Virus record (IMG/VR): IMGVR_UViG_3300031862_000046
Span: 1 to 23,037 of that record
DNA from: a virus
Strand: one strand, 5' to 3'
DNA: 23,037 nt
In this document: positions 1 through 7,772 of the stretch, one piece after another
How positions within the stretch are numbered: position 1 is the stretch's first letter
How the letters are laid out: each line of letters opens with the position of its first letter
Translations under genes and position numbers: made by a program
The notes under the pieces: generated by a model
Seen by the model: the letters and a program-made list of their open reading frames with translations, nothing else
Database searches by the model: none
What the model was told of the DNA's origin: nothing

Positions 1-1134
1 CTACAGGGCCTGAGTCCCGCGCAGCTTCGCGAGCAGGCCCGGCTACGGGCATTCCAGGAATCGCTACGCTCCAAGCCGCGGGAGGCATTCACGCTCGTGC
101 TTGCGGACCTGGAGGTGCCCGTGATCTCAGGCCGCGTGACCCGCACCCTGGACACGGTGGCCGACGGCTGGAGCGCGGAGATCGCCTGGATGCCGGGCAA
201 GGATCGGGCGCTGGACGCGCGGCTGGCCCCCTACGCCTATCCGAAGGCCCAGGTCTATCTCGGCTCGACGCTGGTGAACACCGGGCGCCTGTATACGATG
301 GCCAACGAGGTAAGCGAGACGGGCATCCTCAAGAAGCTGGAAGGCTGGAGCTACACGGCGGACCTCGTGGATTCGCACATCCCGCCCGGGAGCTGGAAGT
401 ATCAATGGTCCAATCTGTCGGTCTGGAATCTGGCCCTTGCCTTCGGCGCATCCCTGGGCATAGGGGTCAAGACCGACATCGGTAACGTGACGCTTCCCGG
501 ACAATCCACGCGCGTCACCGAGCCCTTCGAGGAGATCAAGGCGCAGCTCACCGAAAGTTACGCCGAGCTTCTGGCGCGCCTGGCCTCGCAACGCGGCCTG
601 CTGGTGAGCAACGACGAGCAGGGGAATCTATTTTTGACCGCCGCGCGGACCAAGGGGCCGATCGTCGCCAGCCTACAGGAGGGATCCCCACCGGCGCAGA
701 AGCTTGGGGCTACCTTCGACGGCCGCAAGCGCTTCTACCGCTATACGGTATACGGTCAGGGCGGCATGGGAGATGAGATTAGCTCCCAGGCCGTCGATGA
801 GCGGGTGCCCTCCTCGCGGACCATTAATTTCATGGCGCCGGAGGTGAGCTCCGGCGGCGCATCGATCAACGCGGCATGGCGCCGGAGCAAGCAGCTCGCG
901 GAGGCCCTCTCGATCTCCTTCCCCGTGATAGGCTGGTACACTCCGCGCGGCGAGCTATGGGCGCCCAACACCCTGGTAAACGTGGTCGCCCCCAGCCTTC
1001 ACATCGCCGACGGATTCACGTTCCTCGTCCGCTCCGTGGAGTACCTGCACGAGACCGACGGGCAGACCTCGATGCTGCAGCTGGTGCCGCCGCAGGTATA
1101 TACCGGCGAGCCGCTGGAGGAGCCCTGGGCATGA
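1..1134 (+). CDS. Mu gp44-like baseplate hub protein, 5' end cut by the window
   Basis: The reading frame is open from base 1, so the GTG at 97 is probably internal and the true start lies upstream. The protein resembles the phage late-control/gp44 (Mu P) baseplate hub family. The segment FTLVLADLEVPVISGRVTRT near the visible N-terminus corresponds to the entry beta-strands of the hub domain, followed by a long beta-rich body. In this family the protein forms the hub ring under the tail tube and carries the spike. It is the first of five genes in the same order as Mu genes 44-48, and its stop overlaps the next start (ATGA at 1131). The family call rests on sequence feel and synteny; I am confident of the tail module and less so of the exact subfamily. 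Confidence 0.8.
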   Translation, partial: LQGLSPAQLREQARLRAFQESLRSKPREAFTLVLADLEVPVISGRVTRTLDTVADGWSAEIAWMPGKDRALDARLAPYAYPKAQVYLGSTLVNTGRLYTMANEVSETGILKKLEGWSYTADLVDSHIPPGSWKYQWSNLSVWNLALAFGASLGIGVKTDIGNVTLPGQSTRVTEPFEEIKAQLTESYAELLARLASQRGLLVSNDEQGNLFLTAARTKGPIVASLQEGSPPAQKLGATFDGRKRFYRYTVYGQGGMGDEISSQAVDERVPSSRTINFMAPEVSSGGASINAAWRRSKQLAEALSISFPVIGWYTPRGELWAPNTLVNVVAPSLHIADGFTFLVRSVEYLHETDGQTSMLQLVPPQVYTGEPLEEPWA

Positions 1135-1601
1135 TCCGCGTGGGGAAGATCAAGGGGAGCAAGCTCGGTAAGCCGACCAACGCAAGAAGCGGACAGGCGC
1201 GACTGCTCCAGGTGCAGATCGGACCCCAGCTACAGATCGTGCAGCTTGCTCCCGGGGCGGGCGAGGATGTCAATCCGCCGACGGACTCCCTTGCCATGGT
1301 CCTGGAATCCGGGGTCCTGCGCTTCGCCGTGGCGAGCTTCGATGGGATCGCGCCTGAGGTCGGCGAGGGCGAGCGGGAACTGTACTCCAGCTCCGGCGGC
1401 TCGAAGAAGACCCGCATCAGACTCAAGGCCGGAGGCACCCTGTACATAGGCGGACCCGCCTACAATCTACGCGCCGCGCTCCAAAACCTCGTGCAGGGCA
1501 TCCAAGGGGCCACCGCCGGCGGGGACCCGATCGTGGATGCCACGGGCAAGATCGCGCTGGCCCTGACGCAGATCCAGGGGCTACTGGACTCATCGCCATG
1601 A
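1131..1601 (+). CDS. Mu gp45-like baseplate assembly / spike protein
   Basis: A 156-aa protein. I chose the ATG at 1131 because it overlaps the previous stop (ATGA); an in-frame extension back to 876 would lie inside the hub gene. The middle has the pattern of Mu gp45-type baseplate proteins: an OB-fold-like N-terminal part (VQIGPQLQIVQLAPGAGED), a region with ELYSSSGGSKKTRIRLKAGG, and a short C-terminal helix. In Mu, gp45 is the membrane-piercing central spike. The stop again overlaps the next ATG (1598), showing tight translational coupling. Position between the gp44-like and gp46-like genes supports the call. Confidence 0.78.
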   Translation: MIRVGKIKGSKLGKPTNARSGQARLLQVQIGPQLQIVQLAPGAGEDVNPPTDSLAMVLESGVLRFAVASFDGIAPEVGEGERELYSSSGGSKKTRIRLKAGGTLYIGGPAYNLRAALQNLVQGIQGATAGGDPIVDATGKIALALTQIQGLLDSSP

Positions 1602-2035
1602 GCGACCGTTACTCCGGCGATCCGCGCATCCTGATTACCGCCGAGGGCGCGGATCTCGACTATGCCGGCGGGCAGCCGACCATGGACCAGGGGCTGGAAA
1701 ACCAGGCGCTGCTGAGCCTTTTCACGGAGCCGGGCTGGTGCGGGAACGTGTTTTTGCCGCGCGCCTCGCGCATCGGGAGCGACTTCCAGCAGACCTGCCA
1801 GGGCGCCATTACCCTGCAGGCGATCACCGCCGACATCCCCAACGCCGCCGAGCGGGCGCTGGCCTCCGAGCTATTCCCGGAGCGCTCCGTGGAGGTCCGC
1901 AATCCGCAGAGCTATGACCTGGCGATCCGCGTGACGCTCGGTCCGGGACGGGCGCTCCTCTTGGACCGCCGGGGCATGCTATGGAGCGCGCAGGCCGGCA
2001 ATCCCGCTTACCGTCGGTTGGTGAAGGAGGAGTGA
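1598..2035 (+). CDS. Mu gp46-like baseplate protein
   Basis: A 145-aa protein. It starts MSDRYSGDPRILITAEGADL and ends with a region in which the hydrophobic and Arg/Gly pattern (LAIRVTLGPGRALLLDRRGM) resembles the GP46 family of Mu-like phages. Proteins of this size and position are baseplate wedge components functionally comparable to T4 gp25. The ATG overlaps the upstream stop. A short 6-nt gap separates it from the J-like gene. No enzymatic motif is visible. The family assignment depends on overall pattern plus gene order. Confidence 0.75.
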   Translation: MSDRYSGDPRILITAEGADLDYAGGQPTMDQGLENQALLSLFTEPGWCGNVFLPRASRIGSDFQQTCQGAITLQAITADIPNAAERALASELFPERSVEVRNPQSYDLAIRVTLGPGRALLLDRRGMLWSAQAGNPAYRRLVKEE

Positions 2036-2041
2036 GGCGCG

Positions 2042-3211
2042 ATGAGTATCGAGCTACCTACAACCCAGCAGATCATCGACCAGAATATCGCCAACCTTGA
2101 GGCCCGGCTCAATCAGAGCACCCCCGCCGCCGAGCGCTCTTTTAACCGGGTGCTGGCCGCCATGGAGGGCATGGCCTATACCTCGCTGTACAAGTATGCC
2201 GCGGATCGCATCCTGGCGGCGCTCGCGCAGACGGCCCGCGGCGCTGACCTCGACCTGCTGGGGGGAGAGTACGACACTCCGCGGCAGCAGGCAACCGCCG
2301 CCGTGCTGACGATCAGCCTCACCGGCACCAACGGCACGCAGATACCGGCCGGCACCGTGTTCATCGGAGACTCGAATGGCGAGCTGTACACGAACCAGGC
2401 GCTGGGCGAGATCGCCGACGGCACGGTCACGCTCACTATCCGCGCGCAGATCCCCGGGGTCTCGGGCAACCTCAACGATGGGGAGACCCTCACCCTCCAG
2501 TCGCAGATCGCCGGGGCAACCGGTGTGCCGACCGTGGCATCCACCGTGACCACCGGAGCCGATGAGGAGAGCGACGACGCCTACCGCGCGCGCGTGCTGG
2601 ACGCGCAGCGCTCGCAAGGCGGCGGGGGGAACTCCGCCGATTACCGCAACTGGGGCCAGGAGGTGGCGGGGGTCGCGCGCTGCTACCCCTACTCCGGGCC
2701 TCCGAGCGGCGACTCCCATCCTCCGATGCGCACGGTGTACGTGGAGTGCGATCCCTCGATCCAGGCGGATGGCATCGCGCCCTCCGGGCTCCTGGATCAG
2801 GTGCGGGAGGCGCTCACCACGGACCCGGATACCGGCCTGGCGCGGCAGCCGCTGGGCCTCACCGACGGCACGCTATACGTCCAGGCGATCACGCGCACGC
2901 CGATCTACGTGCAAATCACCGGCCTCATCGTGCCCTCGGGACAGACCGCGCAGTGCAAGGCGGCCATCGAGGCGGCGCTCGCGGCCTACTTCCTGTCGAT
3001 CACCCCTTTCATCTCGGGGCTGGACCCGACCTTCAGCCGCAACGACTCGATCACCAACTTAAGCGTCGGCAAGATCGTGCAGTCCGTCCTCACGGCCTAC
3101 GGGGCCTCGGCCTCTAACATCGGCTTCGGCTTGTCCGCAGACTCGTTCCAATCCGTATATACGATGTCCGCCGGCGAGAAGGCCAAGCTCGGAGCGGTAT
3201 CCTATGTCTGA
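2042..3211 (+). CDS. Baseplate J / Mu gp47-like protein
   Basis: A 389-aa protein with the hallmarks of the baseplate J family. An N-terminal helical region is followed by GADLDLLGGEYDTPRQQAT, then a beta-rich core with AGTVFIGDSNGELYTN and GVSGNLNDGETL. After that comes the family segment GADEESDDAYRARVLDA and an SQGGGGNSADYRNW region, typical of how these proteins pass into their second half. It would form the wedge-to-hub connector of the contractile-tail baseplate. The C-terminal end overlaps the next gene by 8 bases. Length fits the Mu gp47 family. This is the most secure tail call in the window. Confidence 0.92.
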   Translation: MSIELPTTQQIIDQNIANLEARLNQSTPAAERSFNRVLAAMEGMAYTSLYKYAADRILAALAQTARGADLDLLGGEYDTPRQQATAAVLTISLTGTNGTQIPAGTVFIGDSNGELYTNQALGEIADGTVTLTIRAQIPGVSGNLNDGETLTLQSQIAGATGVPTVASTVTTGADEESDDAYRARVLDAQRSQGGGGNSADYRNWGQEVAGVARCYPYSGPPSGDSHPPMRTVYVECDPSIQADGIAPSGLLDQVREALTTDPDTGLARQPLGLTDGTLYVQAITRTPIYVQITGLIVPSGQTAQCKAAIEAALAAYFLSITPFISGLDPTFSRNDSITNLSVGKIVQSVLTAYGASASNIGFGLSADSFQSVYTMSAGEKAKLGAVSYV

Positions 3212-4037
3212 GCGCACCCTGATGCGGGCCTTCCTCGACGCGGCGCTCCCCCCTGGAGCGGCCTGGCAGCCAAAGCCCGGGGGAGACCTGGACCGCCTCC
3301 TCGATGGCCTTGGGGATAACGCGCTAGTGGTGCGCGATTTCCTGGCGAACCTGGCGCGCGTGCGCGATCCCTGGACCACGCCGTATCTGGATGAGCTGGA
3401 GCGGGAGTACGGCGTCAGCCCCAACGTCCAGCTTACCGCGGCTCAACGGAGGGCCACGCTTGCCCTGGTGAAATACGCGCGCCGCAGGCGGGGCACGCGG
3501 GATGACTTGCAGCAGGCCCTCGATCGGGCGGGGCTCGGCGCCGGAGGCTACGGCCTTCATGTCTATATAAATGATCCCCCTGTCGATCCGGGGCCATACA
3601 TGAACTACGCCTTCATCACAATGGCCGGAGAGGCGGATGCCCTATGCGGATACTACACGAGCGGTCCGATACTCGCGGTGGCCGGAGTGAGCGGCGGCCT
3701 CTGGGTAGTAAATGGAGACGTGTTCATCCCGACGCTGCCCAATTACCTGGGTTGCGGAGACCCGGCGATGCTCTGCGGCTATATCCCCGCGGGCGGCAAC
3801 AAGATCATGGCCGAATGCGGCATCTATTACACGCTGAGCTATATGCCCATCGAGTACGACTCTCCGCCGGAGAGCTGGATGTGGCCGCTGGTATTTTTCA
3901 TCGCCAAGGAGGGCGGCACGCTCGCCGATCTACAAATGGCGCAGATCCCGGATAATCAGAGAGCGGCGCTCATCGAGCTAATCATGCGCTACAAGCCGCT
4001 GGGCACGTGGTGCGCGCTACTGGTGACGTTTAGCTAA
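3204..4037 (+). CDS. Mu gp48-like baseplate protein (DUF2313-type)
   Basis: A 277-aa protein. The N-terminal third, with ALPPGAAW, the LDELEREYGV motif and LALVKYARRRRGTRDDLQQA, matches the pattern of Mu gp48/YmfQ-type baseplate proteins. These have a tail-hub-proximal helical domain followed by a variable receptor-side part. The middle is rich in Cys-Gly-Tyr (for example LCGYYTSGP and GCGDPAMLCGY), also common in this family. It overlaps the gp47-like gene by 8 bases and precedes the fibre gene. It is somewhat longer than Mu gp48, so the C-terminal half may be an adaptor domain for the fibre. Confidence 0.75.
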   Translation: MSERTLMRAFLDAALPPGAAWQPKPGGDLDRLLDGLGDNALVVRDFLANLARVRDPWTTPYLDELEREYGVSPNVQLTAAQRRATLALVKYARRRRGTRDDLQQALDRAGLGAGGYGLHVYINDPPVDPGPYMNYAFITMAGEADALCGYYTSGPILAVAGVSGGLWVVNGDVFIPTLPNYLGCGDPAMLCGYIPAGGNKIMAECGIYYTLSYMPIEYDSPPESWMWPLVFFIAKEGGTLADLQMAQIPDNQRAALIELIMRYKPLGTWCALLVTFS

Positions 4038-4049
4038 TGGGAGGATACG

Positions 4050-4892
4050 ATGATTGATTTCGTGACGGGTCAGGGCGGGAACATCATCGGGAGTTACCCG
4101 AACGTGTTGGCCAAGAACACATCCGGCGCGGGGGCCACTGACGGCACGGCGCTGCTGGCCAACTGGGTCAGCAACCTCTGGGGCATGGTCCAGGACCTGA
4201 TGCAGCGCGCGGGACTCACGCCCTCGGGGGTCGCGGAGCAGTACGCGGCGGAGACCGGGGCGCTGCCGCTGGGCACGACCTCCACGCAAGCGCGCACGGC
4301 CCTGCAGATGGCTTTCGGCTCGCCAGGGGAGCTGGTGCTCTGGTGCCGGAATCAGGCGCCGGCCACGGTCGGCGCGCGCATCCTGCTACTGCAAGGGCAG
4401 ACCATTGCCATCGCCAACTACAAGGACCTGGTGGCCGCCACCTACTGCGGGGACGCGCTCAACAACTACGCTGACGTCCCGTTCTACAAGTCCAGCGACT
4501 CCGGGGGCGCGACCCGAAATACGGCGGGTACCTACTTCACTCTGCCCGATGCGCGCGGCGTGACGATCCGGGGCATCGACATCGGCGAGACGCGCGACCC
4601 TCAGGGCAACCACCGCGGCGGCACCAACCCGAACAACTATCCCTGCGGGAGCATCCAGCTGTACGCGATGCAGGGGCACTGGCACGAGGTTGTTGATGAT
4701 TCTAGCCATTATGAGGGCTATAGCACGACGGGGCGCGCGGCAGGAGACCCGGGCGTTGCATGGGCAGCGTCGGACAACTCGACGCGAGTTAAGGCCAGAA
4801 CAGCGCAAACCGATGGCGTAAACGGCACCCCGCTCACGTCGAGCGAGACCCGCATGATTAACATGGCCGCTTACATCGGCATCCGGTATTAG
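4050..4892 (+). CDS. Tail fibre protein with phage tail-collar-type domain
   Basis: A 280-aa protein. The ATG at 4050 is preceded by GGGAGG. Residues about 90-180 follow the tail-collar layout: GELVLWCRNQAP, a region describing a length of fibre around ILLLQGQTIAIANYKDLV, then YFTLPDARGVTIRGID, which is the classical LPD-x-RG motif. Collar-domain proteins are short distal fibres that contact the cell surface. The C-terminal part contains GHWHEV, the His-x-His type motif seen in metal-binding short fibres, and ends MAAYIGIRY, a typical fibre tip ending. It follows the baseplate genes, as in Mu (gene S position), and is likely a host-range determinant. Confidence 0.85.
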   Translation: MIDFVTGQGGNIIGSYPNVLAKNTSGAGATDGTALLANWVSNLWGMVQDLMQRAGLTPSGVAEQYAAETGALPLGTTSTQARTALQMAFGSPGELVLWCRNQAPATVGARILLLQGQTIAIANYKDLVAATYCGDALNNYADVPFYKSSDSGGATRNTAGTYFTLPDARGVTIRGIDIGETRDPQGNHRGGTNPNNYPCGSIQLYAMQGHWHEVVDDSSHYEGYSTTGRAAGDPGVAWAASDNSTRVKARTAQTDGVNGTPLTSSETRMINMAAYIGIRY

Positions 4893-4901
4893 GAGGAAAT
4901 C

Positions 4902-5723
4902 ATGAAGACAGTATTTCACGCCAACATCGACGGACAAGAGGTCGTGCTGGGTTTCGGCGAGGCGCATGGACTAATCGATCCGGTGGCTACGGCCGTGAAG
5001 ATCGCGCCCCTGCTTGCCGCCTGTGAGGAGCAGAAGCAGATGAGCGCGCTCAATCGGCAGATCGACGCCCGACGGCAAGAGGCGGGGCAGGCTTTTGCCC
5101 TGGCCGATCAGGCGCGCCGGGCCGGAGACTCTCCGACCATGACCCGGCAGAATGCCGAGTATCAGGCGAAACTCCTGGAGGCGGCGGAGTTGGAAAAGCA
5201 GCTCGCTCCGCGGGTCGCGGCCTTCGAGCGGGCGCGCGCGCGGATCGTGACCGAGGCCGCGGCCTACTTCGGCCCGCCGCAGGGCGAGGACCTGATCACC
5301 GATGGGCAGGCGGCGGAGCTACGGGCGAAATATGAGGCGCGCGGAGCAAATCGGCAGCTCTTGTTGACGGGAGACTATATCGCGGATTTCCGCGGCCGCG
5401 AGTACTGGATCAAGGGCGCACGATGGGAGCGGAGGCTCATCCAGGCGCTTGGCGAGCTCCCGCCGGCTGGCGGCATCCCGCCGGAGGCGCTGACCGACGA
5501 GCAGCGGCAGGAGATCTCCGCGCAGCAGGAAGCCGACCGCCTGGCGGCCCTGACGAGCGCGGAGTTGGCAGCCGAGGCCGAGCGGGCGAGGGCGCAGGCG
5601 CTCGCTCAAGCCGCGCAGATGCGCTCGCAGCTGGAGATCGCCGGCGATCCTGATGCCCTCGCCAAGAGCCAGGAGTACTATCAAGGCGAACTTGCGGCGA
5701 TCGAGGCGAAGTATAGCTTATGA
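4902..5723 (+). CDS. Coiled-coil protein in the tail-fibre-assembly position, function unknown
   Basis: A 273-aa protein following the fibre gene by 9 bases with AGGAGG ahead of its ATG. The first 40 residues are compact and hydrophobic, with a VVLGFGEAHGLIDP segment. Residues about 48-115 and 195-270 are Ala/Glu/Gln-rich heptad-like helices, suggesting coiled coils. A middle part (residues about 145-180) is more globular. I do not recognise a catalytic motif. The position after the fibre is where Mu-like phages encode the fibre-assembly chaperone (gene U), so a fibre chaperone or accessory fibre is possible, but this is inference from order only. It is the last gene of the late plus-strand operon. 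Confidence 0.7.
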   Translation: MKTVFHANIDGQEVVLGFGEAHGLIDPVATAVKIAPLLAACEEQKQMSALNRQIDARRQEAGQAFALADQARRAGDSPTMTRQNAEYQAKLLEAAELEKQLAPRVAAFERARARIVTEAAAYFGPPQGEDLITDGQAAELRAKYEARGANRQLLLTGDYIADFRGREYWIKGARWERRLIQALGELPPAGGIPPEALTDEQRQEISAQQEADRLAALTSAELAAEAERARAQALAQAAQMRSQLEIAGDPDALAKSQEYYQGELAAIEAKYSL

Positions 5724-5726
5724 AAA

Positions 5727-5780
5727 AGCGGGGCTCGCAGCCCCGCTCTCTCTCACCTGGGGCCCGCAAGGGCCCCTTTT
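5727..5780. terminator. Bidirectional two-hairpin terminator
   Basis: Two hairpins lie between the convergent genes ending at 5723 and 5782. Hairpin 1 (5728-5746) has stem GCGGGGCT/AGCCCCGC with loop CGC. Read on the minus strand it is followed by TTTTT (5727-5723), so it terminates leftward transcription. Hairpin 2 (5759-5776) has stem GGGGCCC/GGGCCCC with loop GCAA and is followed by TTTT (5777-5780) on the plus strand, so it terminates rightward transcription. Together they insulate the late tail operon from the minus-strand cassette. Confidence 0.9.
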
Positions 5781-5781
5781 G

Positions 5782-7161
5782 TTATTGCGTAATAGCTTGA
5801 ATTGGCCCGCCCGCGTAGATCTGCGGTGTGGAGATCGTGGCGGCCTCGGCATCAACCGTCGCCTGGTAGGTGCCCGTGTCATCAGTGTAGAATAGCACCC
5901 CGCCCACCACGTCCCACGCGCTGATCGTGGAGCTGTCATTGACGAGCGTGGTGCAAGTCCCGCTGCCGCCGGAGAACTTGATGATCCCGATCTTCTGCTC
6001 GCTGGCCGGCCCCGCGTACACGTGTCCCCCGCTCCACTTCCAGTTCGCCACGTTCTCCCCGCCCATCGCGGGCACAGTCGAGGTGTCGAAATGCTCCAGC
6101 GCGATCTGGCCGGCAGACACCGCCCCGCGGAAAGTGTCCGTGCCGTTCGACCAGATGGAACTATCCAGCGCCGAGGCGAATCCGACGTAGGTGGTCGGTG
6201 CGAGGTACAGGGTCATGACGCTAGCGGCCGTCGGATAGGTGGCGACGCCGAGGACCGCGGGGTCTTCCGGATCGAAGGTCACGGCGTAGGCCTTGAGCGC
6301 CATTCCGGTGATCGTGGTGCCTCCCACAGCGAGCGGGTCCCCATCCCAGATATCCTGCCCGCGGAGGAGGTAGCAGAGCCCAGATGCCAGATCGACTGCC
6401 ACGTGATTGACCCATGCTCTGCCCGTGGGGATTTTCTGAATCGCATTAAAGAACACCCACGCCGCCGGCTCGTCCCCGAAGTCCACCGCCCCGCCATCCG
6501 CCTTCATGCACAGGGCCATCATGCTCGCTGAGTTCTCGGCGTAGATCGCGTAAGCATTCCCCGCGACATCTGCATAGATCCACGTACTCCATGACCAAGC
6601 TGCATAGCCGCTGACCGTCGCCCTGTCCGTGTCCCAGGTCGTGGATCCACTACTCAATTCGGCCACCGCGCCTGTAGTCAGGTCCGTCCTCCAAATCGAG
6701 CCCGCGCTAACGTACCAGGCGCTCGTCCCCCGGCTATAGATGTTGGCCCAGTTGTCGGGTACTTGCGAGAGCGAAGCCAGATTCCCCGATGTCATGTCCA
6801 GGATCCCGGTCTTCGATCCGCCGGCGTAGGTGTAGGACAGGAGCACGAAGGTACTGGTGAGCTGGAGCGCCTTCGTGACTGTCACGTCGACCGTGGCGCC
6901 CATGTCGTCCGTGAAGGTGGCGATCTCGGGGATGCCCGCAGTAGTAATCGCGCCGAGAGTCCCGGCGGTCGCCGAGATCACCGCGCGCGACTGGAGCGTC
7001 CGCAAGAGGTTCATCGCCTTCCCCGAGTTCTGGAGGAACAACCCCTTCGCCCCGGAGATCGTAATTCGCGACGGGGCGCCCTTCCCGGGTCCGGAAAGGG
7101 TACACGCCAGCGCCAGCAATAGGATCGCGAGGATCCACCCCCATTTCAATTTTCCGTTCAT
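5782..7161 (-). CDS. Secreted or lipoprotein-like beta-rich protein, possible lysogenic-conversion factor
   Basis: A 459-aa protein. The ATG at 7161 is chosen over a longer frame because GGAGG lies 5 nt upstream and it overlaps the regulator stop (ATGA). The N-terminus MNGKLKWGWILAILLLALAC is a signal sequence whose Cys20 could be a lipidation site, although ALAC is not an ideal lipobox. The remainder is rich in Gly, Ser, Thr and Trp with recurrent blocks such as SYTYAGGSKTGILDM, SAWYVSAGSIWRTDL and GGVLFYTDDTGTYQA, resembling beta-propeller blades. No enzyme motif is seen. It is co-transcribed with the XRE gene and bounded by its own promoter and terminator, typical of a phage moron expressed in the lysogen. 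Confidence 0.75.
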   Translation of the reverse strand: MNGKLKWGWILAILLLALACTLSGPGKGAPSRITISGAKGLFLQNSGKAMNLLRTLQSRAVISATAGTLGAITTAGIPEIATFTDDMGATVDVTVTKALQLTSTFVLLSYTYAGGSKTGILDMTSGNLASLSQVPDNWANIYSRGTSAWYVSAGSIWRTDLTTGAVAELSSGSTTWDTDRATVSGYAAWSWSTWIYADVAGNAYAIYAENSASMMALCMKADGGAVDFGDEPAAWVFFNAIQKIPTGRAWVNHVAVDLASGLCYLLRGQDIWDGDPLAVGGTTITGMALKAYAVTFDPEDPAVLGVATYPTAASVMTLYLAPTTYVGFASALDSSIWSNGTDTFRGAVSAGQIALEHFDTSTVPAMGGENVANWKWSGGHVYAGPASEQKIGIIKFSGGSGTCTTLVNDSSTISAWDVVGGVLFYTDDTGTYQATVDAEAATISTPQIYAGGPIQAITQ

Positions 7162-7340
7162 CTCTTCCTCCTCGGCCTTTTGGCCAGTATTTCCAATAGG
7201 CGCATAGCCGGGCCAAGAGGCACCCGGCGTCCAATCTCCCAACTCTGGATCGTGGAAAGGCTCACATCAAGCTTGCGCGCAAAGGCGCGTTGCGTCAAAT
7301 GTAAGCGCTTGCGGAGCGCGGCTATCTCATTGGCATTCAT
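7158..7340 (-). CDS. Small XRE-family helix-turn-helix regulator
   Basis: A 60-aa protein that is almost entirely one helix-turn-helix domain: LTQRAFARKLDVSLSTIQSW with the conserved Gln and the following GRRVP. The C-terminus is basic. The frame opens further upstream at a TTG (7376), but that TTG is the -35 hexamer of a good promoter, so the ATG at 7340 (or 7349) is the plausible start. The stop overlaps the start of the secreted-protein gene. A 13-bp inverted repeat covers its own -10 box, suggesting autorepression. It resembles short regulators of the HigA-like XRE type, but no toxin partner is recognisable. Confidence 0.82.
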   Translation of the reverse strand: MNANEIAALRKRLHLTQRAFARKLDVSLSTIQSWEIGRRVPLGPAMRLLEILAKRPRRKR

Positions 7341-7342
7341 AT

Positions 7343-7376
7343 TGTACATAGTACAGCATGAACGGATATTTGTCAA
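7343..7376 (-). promoter_or_regulatory. Promoter and operator of the XRE / secreted-protein cassette
   Basis: Minus strand: -35 TTGACA (7376-7371), 17-nt spacer, -10 TACTAT (7353-7348), then 7 nt to the ATG at 7340. The inverted repeat TGTAC-ATA-GTACA (7343-7355) overlaps the -10 box, a typical autoregulatory operator position. The start codon falls where +1 is expected, so the mRNA may be leaderless. Confidence 0.75.
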
Positions 7377-7399
7377 TTACCCCGTGCACGTGGTATATT
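7370..7399 (+). promoter_or_regulatory. Probable divergent promoter for the VRR-NUC gene
   Basis: Plus strand: TTGTCA (7370-7375), 18-nt spacer, TATATT (7394-7399). The -35 box overlaps that of the opposing XRE promoter, so the two probably compete. A GTG start lies 7 nt after the -10 box. Confidence 0.45.
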
Positions 7400-7406
7400 G
7401 GAGGCC

Positions 7407-7772
7407 GTGGCCGCCCCAGAGCGCTCAATCATCGAGGCTCGCCTCGCCTCCCTCCGGCCCCACGAGCGCCGCTTCCGCATTAATGCGGGAGCAGGCTGGA
7501 CGGGAGAGGTGCTGCGGCGCACGGCCACGACGATTACGCTGAAAGAGCCTCGCGTGTTTCATGCCGCGCCCCCCGGCTGGCCGGACCTGTTCGGCTGGGA
7601 CGCGGTAATCGTCACCCCCGAGATGGTGGGCACGGTGATCGCGGTGGCCGTAGGCGAGGAGGTCAAGACGGGGCGCGGGAGATTGTCGCGGGTACAGCGC
7701 CTTTTCCGCGACTGCCTGCTGCGCATGGGCGGAGAGTACCGGATCATACGGTCATCTCCTCCTTTTCCCTGA
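7407..7772 (+). CDS. VRR-NUC domain nuclease
   Basis: A 121-aa protein from the GTG at 7407; a TTG at 7398 in the same frame would overlap the -10 box. The VRR-NUC (PD-(D/E)xK superfamily) pattern is clear: GWPDLFGWDAV supplies the catalytic Asp after Gly-x-Pro, IAVAVGEEVKTGRGRLSRVQ supplies the E-x-K motif followed by the conserved Ser and Gln, and RLFRDCLLRMGGEYRIIR forms the closing helix and strand. VRR-NUC proteins of phages are structure-selective nucleases thought to act in recombination or replication fork processing. Its 3' end overlaps the convergent helicase gene by 29 bases with no terminator between them. Confidence 0.88.
   Translation: MAAPERSIIEARLASLRPHERRFRINAGAGWTGEVLRRTATTITLKEPRVFHAAPPGWPDLFGWDAVIVTPEMVGTVIAVAVGEEVKTGRGRLSRVQRLFRDCLLRMGGEYRIIRSSPPFP

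Noticed and set aside
876-1130. Upstream extension of the gp45-like gene
   Set aside because: It lies entirely in the hub gene in another frame. The ATGA overlap at 1131 gives the normal start.
7341-7376. XRE start at the TTG (7376)
   Set aside because: This codon coincides with the -35 hexamer and the next codons with the promoter spacer and operator.
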